A stretch of DNA of 8,311 nt, taken from Methylococcales bacterium. GTDB lineage: Bacteria > Pseudomonadota > Gammaproteobacteria > Methylococcales > Methylomonadaceae. The notes under the pieces were generated by a model. It was not told the DNA's origin. It was given only the letters and a program-made list of their open reading frames with translations, and made no database searches. The stretch covers positions 1 to 8,311 of the forward strand of contig JAGLUC010000173.1 of NCBI GenBank assembly GCA_023134955.1, written 5' to 3'. The stretch's first letter is position 1. Every line of letters begins with the position of its first letter. The position numbers and the translations under genes are program-made. Shown here piece after piece: positions 5,865-8,311 of this stretch.

Positions 5865-5893
5865 TTGGATAAAAGCATTATTTTCCTTAAAAT
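5865..5893 (+). promoter_or_regulatory. Candidate sigma70 promoter for hemA-prfA-prmC
   Basis: TTGGAT (5865-5870), a 17-bp spacer and TAAAAT (5888-5893) form a good sigma70-type promoter, with 4 of 6 and 5 of 6 consensus bases. Transcription would start near 5900, leaving a leader of about 26 bases before the hemA ATG. The leader has no recognisable Shine-Dalgarno sequence. Confidence 0.6.
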
Positions 5894-5925
5894 AGGGTAT
5901 TTAAAATCACGTTCAATCATATTTA

Positions 5926-7185
5926 ATGACTCTTCTTGCCGTAGGGATAAACTATAATACCGCACCTGTTGCAATCCGAGAGCGCTTGGCATTTCCTGCT
6001 GAAATACTTGAATCATCACTTACAACGCTCTGGAATCAGCGTGAAGTTCAGGGGGCAGCCATTTTGTCGACTTGTAATCGAACTGAATTTTATTGTCAAA
6101 CCGATAATAATAGCCCTGATACATTAATTAACTGGATTGCCGAAAACAAAAAAATAGATGTTGCTGAATTCAGCACTTACTTATACAGCCATACCGATAG
6201 TCAATCTATTCGCCATATGTTTAGAGTTGCCTGCGGACTTGATTCTATGGTTCTCGGTGAGCCACAAATTCTGGGACAAATGAAAACAGCTTACCAGGCA
6301 GCTTATGAAGCTGGCACATTAGGCAAGCATTTAGGCAAATTGTTTCAGCACACTTTTTCAGCGGCAAAAAAAGTACGCACAGATACCGCCATTGGCTCCA
6401 GCCCTGTTTCTGTTGCCTTTGCTGCCGTGCAATTATCGCAACAAATATTTGATTCACTCAGTGAGCAAACTGCATTATTAATTGGTGCAGGAGAGACAAT
6501 AGAACTAACTGCCAGACATTTATACCAGAACAATATTGGTCGTATTATTATTGCTAATCGTACTTATGACAAAGCTCATGCTTTAGCCTCTCAGTTTGAT
6601 GGTTATGCTATTGCTTTATCAGAACTACCCTCTCATTTAGCGGAAGCTGATATAGTGGTTTCATCAACAGCCAGTCAATTACCTATTTTAGGTAAGGGTA
6701 GTGTTGAAAGTGCTATTAAAAAGCGTAAACATAAACCCATGTTCATGGTTGATTTAGCCGTTCCTCGTGATATTGAGCCAGAAGTTGAACAATTGAGTGA
6801 TGTTTACTTATATACGGTTGATGATCTACAGCACACCATAGATCAAAACATGGATTCTCGGCGAGAAGCCGCCAAGCAAGCTGAGGAGATTATTGACACT
6901 CAAGTCGAACATTTTCTATCATGGATGCGATCGCAAGGTGCGCAATCAGTGATTAAAGATTACCGTCAGCAAGCAGAACTTACTCGTGATGAAGCGCTGG
7001 CCAAAGCATTAAAACAATTAAATAATGGACAAACCAGCGAGGATGTTTTAAATCGTCTTGCTTATACGCTAACCAATAAACTTATACATACGCCCAGTAC
7101 TCAGATAAGAGAGGCAGGTGCTAATGACAGACATGACTTAGTTGCTGCGGCAAGAGAAATTTTTAAACTTAAGGGCACCCCATAA
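5926..7185 (+). CDS. hemA: Glutamyl-tRNA reductase
   Basis: Reduces the glutamate of Glu-tRNA(Glu) to glutamate-1-semialdehyde with NADPH, the first committed step of C5 tetrapyrrole and heme synthesis. It has 419 residues (E. coli 418). The catalytic Cys is C50 in ILSTCNRTE, and H97 lies at the conserved His position. GLDSMVLGEPQILGQ spans 104-118. The NADPH Rossmann fold shows GAGE at 187-190 and ANRT at 210-213; VDLAVPRDIEPEV is at 275-287, and a helical dimerisation domain follows. The N-terminus MTLLAVGIN matches Salmonella HemA, where the N-terminal region mediates heme-dependent proteolysis by Lon and ClpAP, so similar control is plausible. The start fits the family, but no Shine-Dalgarno sequence precedes it. 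It stops with TAA, 6 bp before prfA. Confidence 0.98.
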   Translation: MTLLAVGINYNTAPVAIRERLAFPAEILESSLTTLWNQREVQGAAILSTCNRTEFYCQTDNNSPDTLINWIAENKKIDVAEFSTYLYSHTDSQSIRHMFRVACGLDSMVLGEPQILGQMKTAYQAAYEAGTLGKHLGKLFQHTFSAAKKVRTDTAIGSSPVSVAFAAVQLSQQIFDSLSEQTALLIGAGETIELTARHLYQNNIGRIIIANRTYDKAHALASQFDGYAIALSELPSHLAEADIVVSSTASQLPILGKGSVESAIKKRKHKPMFMVDLAVPRDIEPEVEQLSDVYLYTVDDLQHTIDQNMDSRREAAKQAEEIIDTQVEHFLSWMRSQGAQSVIKDYRQQAELTRDEALAKALKQLNNGQTSEDVLNRLAYTLTNKLIHTPSTQIREAGANDRHDLVAAAREIFKLKGTP

Positions 7186-7191
7186 TAATTC

Positions 7192-8277
7192 ATGAAAGCA
7201 TCAATCCAAACAAAACTTGAAAACTTAACTGATCGCTTTGAAGAAATTGCCGTCCTGCTATCACAACCCGAAGTGCAAGGCGACCAGAATCAATTCCGTG
7301 CACTCAGCCAGGAATATGCTCAAATAGATCCTATTGTTGCTTGCTATAAAAGTTATCAAGAAAATCAGCAGAATCTTGAAGCCGCCATAGAAATGACTAA
7401 AGACCCTGACCCTGAATTACGGGAAATGGCTAAAGAAGAACAGCAAGATACTGAAAGTCAAAAAGCAGATTTACAACGCCAGCTACAAATTCTATTATTA
7501 CCCAAAGACCCTAATGACAATCGTAATATCTTTCTTGAAGTCAGAGCAGGGACAGGGGGCGATGAGGCTTCTATTTTTTCTGGTGACCTGGCAAAAATGT
7601 ATCTTCGTTATGCAGAAAAACAAGCCTGGACGGTTGAAACAATTACTGAAAACAGAGGTGACCATGGGGGATACAAAGAAATTATCCTGCGAATTTCAGG
7701 ACAAAATGTTTACTCACAATTAAAATTTGAATCAGGCGTTCACCGGGTACAAAGAGTACCAGAAACCGAGTCTCAAGGTCGGGTACATACTTCTGCCTGT
7801 ACTGTGGCGATTATGCCAGAAGTTGACAGTGTCGATGAATATGAAATTAAAACATCAGATTTGCGAGTTGATACATTTAGGGCATCTGGTTCAGGTGGTC
7901 AACACGTCAACAAAACGGATTCTGCTATCCGACTCACTCACTTACCAACGGGTGTTGTTGTGGAGTGTCAAGATGAACGCTCCCAACACAAAAACAGAGC
8001 GCGCGCCATGTCACTTTTACAATCTCGCTTACTAACAGCAGAACAAGATAAGCAACATGCTGAACAATCCGAAACTCGCAAGTTACAAGTTGGTTCTGGG
8101 GATAGATCAGAACGTATCCGCACTTATAATTACCCTCAAGGCAGACTAACTGATCATCGAATCAATTTAACCTTGTATAAATTAGACGATATTATGCAGG
8201 GTAATCTGGAACACGTTATCAGCCCACTGATTAACGAACACCAAGCGGAACTACTGACTCAATTAGGTAATGACTGA
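7192..8277 (+). CDS. prfA: Peptide chain release factor 1 (RF1)
   Basis: Recognises UAA and UAG in the ribosomal A site and triggers peptide release. The 361 residues match the family (E. coli 360). The start MKASIQTKLE aligns with E. coli MKPSIVAKLE. VRAGTGGDEAS is at 118-128, the stop-codon-reading tripeptide P-E-T at 190-192 (PxT class), and the universal GGQ at 235-237, whose Gln237 is the methylation target of PrmC. ERSQHKNRARAM and a conserved C-terminal domain (GSGDRSERIRTYNYPQGR) follow. It begins 6 bp after hemA, with AGGG far (about 16 bases) upstream, so it is probably translated by coupling. Its own stop is TGA, which RF2 and not RF1 reads. The next start codon overlaps its end by 8 bp. 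Confidence 0.98.
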   Translation: MKASIQTKLENLTDRFEEIAVLLSQPEVQGDQNQFRALSQEYAQIDPIVACYKSYQENQQNLEAAIEMTKDPDPELREMAKEEQQDTESQKADLQRQLQILLLPKDPNDNRNIFLEVRAGTGGDEASIFSGDLAKMYLRYAEKQAWTVETITENRGDHGGYKEIILRISGQNVYSQLKFESGVHRVQRVPETESQGRVHTSACTVAIMPEVDSVDEYEIKTSDLRVDTFRASGSGGQHVNKTDSAIRLTHLPTGVVVECQDERSQHKNRARAMSLLQSRLLTAEQDKQHAEQSETRKLQVGSGDRSERIRTYNYPQGRLTDHRINLTLYKLDDIMQGNLEHVISPLINEHQAELLTQLGND

Positions 8278-8311
8278 TATACAAACCGCGCTATCAACAG
8301 CCGAAACATCA
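8270..8311 (+). CDS. prmC: Probable PrmC (HemK), first 14 codons only
   Basis: An ATG at 8270 overlaps the last 8 bases of prfA (ATGACTGA) and opens a frame reading MTDIQTALSTAETS to the end of the window. prmC (hemK), encoding the methyltransferase that modifies the GGQ glutamine of RF1 and RF2, follows prfA in most gammaproteobacteria. The short helical start with an ALxxA pattern is compatible with PrmC N-termini. No catalytic motif (such as NPPY) lies inside the window, so the call depends on synteny and the tight overlap. Confidence 0.65.
   Translation, partial: MTDIQTALSTAETS

Noticed and set aside
6850..6870. Small hairpin TTCTC-GGC-GAGAA inside hemA
   Set aside because: A 5-bp stem without a T run, in coding sequence for DSRREAA; expected by chance.
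7759..7767. P-E-T in RF1 in place of the E. coli P-A-T stop-reading tripeptide
   Set aside because: The class is PxT, and PET is found in ordinary RF1 proteins such as that of Bacillus subtilis. It does not suggest altered stop recognition.
1..8311. Search for mobile elements, CRISPR arrays, toxin-antitoxin, defence or phage genes
   Set aside because: Nothing of this kind is visible. Every gene is a conserved housekeeping gene in a familiar order, with no target-site duplications, repeats in array or frameshifted remnants.

Overview
The window comes from an AT-rich (roughly 40% G+C by eye) gammaproteobacterium. It carries chromosomal housekeeping genes in an order that matches the Pseudomonas-type locus (hemA divergent from lbcA-lolB-ispE-tRNA-Gln-prs-rplY-pth, with prfA and prmC following hemA). 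Protein sequences are closest in feel to gammaproteobacterial homologues: HemA begins MTLLAVGIN, RF1 contains VQRVPETESQGR, and L25 has the long TL5/Ctc-type form. I cannot fix the genus; a methylotroph-like or sulfur-oxidiser-like lineage is only a guess.

Layout. Positions 1-59 (minus) are the 5' part of tRNA-Tyr(GTA), with a very good sigma70 promoter just upstream (70-98). Positions 118-5651 (minus) hold one tightly packed cluster. In transcription order it is lbcA-like TPR lipoprotein, lolB, ispE, tRNA-Gln(TTG), prs, rplY (long form) and pth, with gaps of only 2-47 bp. A 274-bp AT-rich divergent region (5652-5925) separates it from the plus-strand cluster hemA, prfA and the first 14 codons of a probable prmC, which runs off the end of the window.

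How the genes fit together. The minus cluster combines outer-membrane lipoprotein functions (LolB inserts lipoproteins; the LbcA-like TPR protein is itself a predicted outer-membrane lipoprotein), isoprenoid precursor synthesis (IspE), nucleotide precursor synthesis (Prs) and translation (tRNA-Gln, L25, Pth). The plus cluster joins Glu-tRNA-dependent heme synthesis (HemA) to translation termination (RF1 and, probably, its methyltransferase PrmC).

No mobile element, CRISPR array, toxin-antitoxin or defence gene is visible, and all genes look intact. The strongest unexplained signal is a perfect 13+1+13 inverted repeat flanked by A and T runs inside the start of pth. It looks like a bidirectional intrinsic terminator sitting over the catalytic-His codon, and pth also has a poor Shine-Dalgarno sequence. 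Other points of interest are the replacement of the usual ychF by tRNA-Tyr after pth, the identification of the TPR gene as a positional LbcA homologue, and a hemA start without a Shine-Dalgarno sequence. I did not find a clearly undescribed system; the pth element is the best candidate for undescribed regulation.
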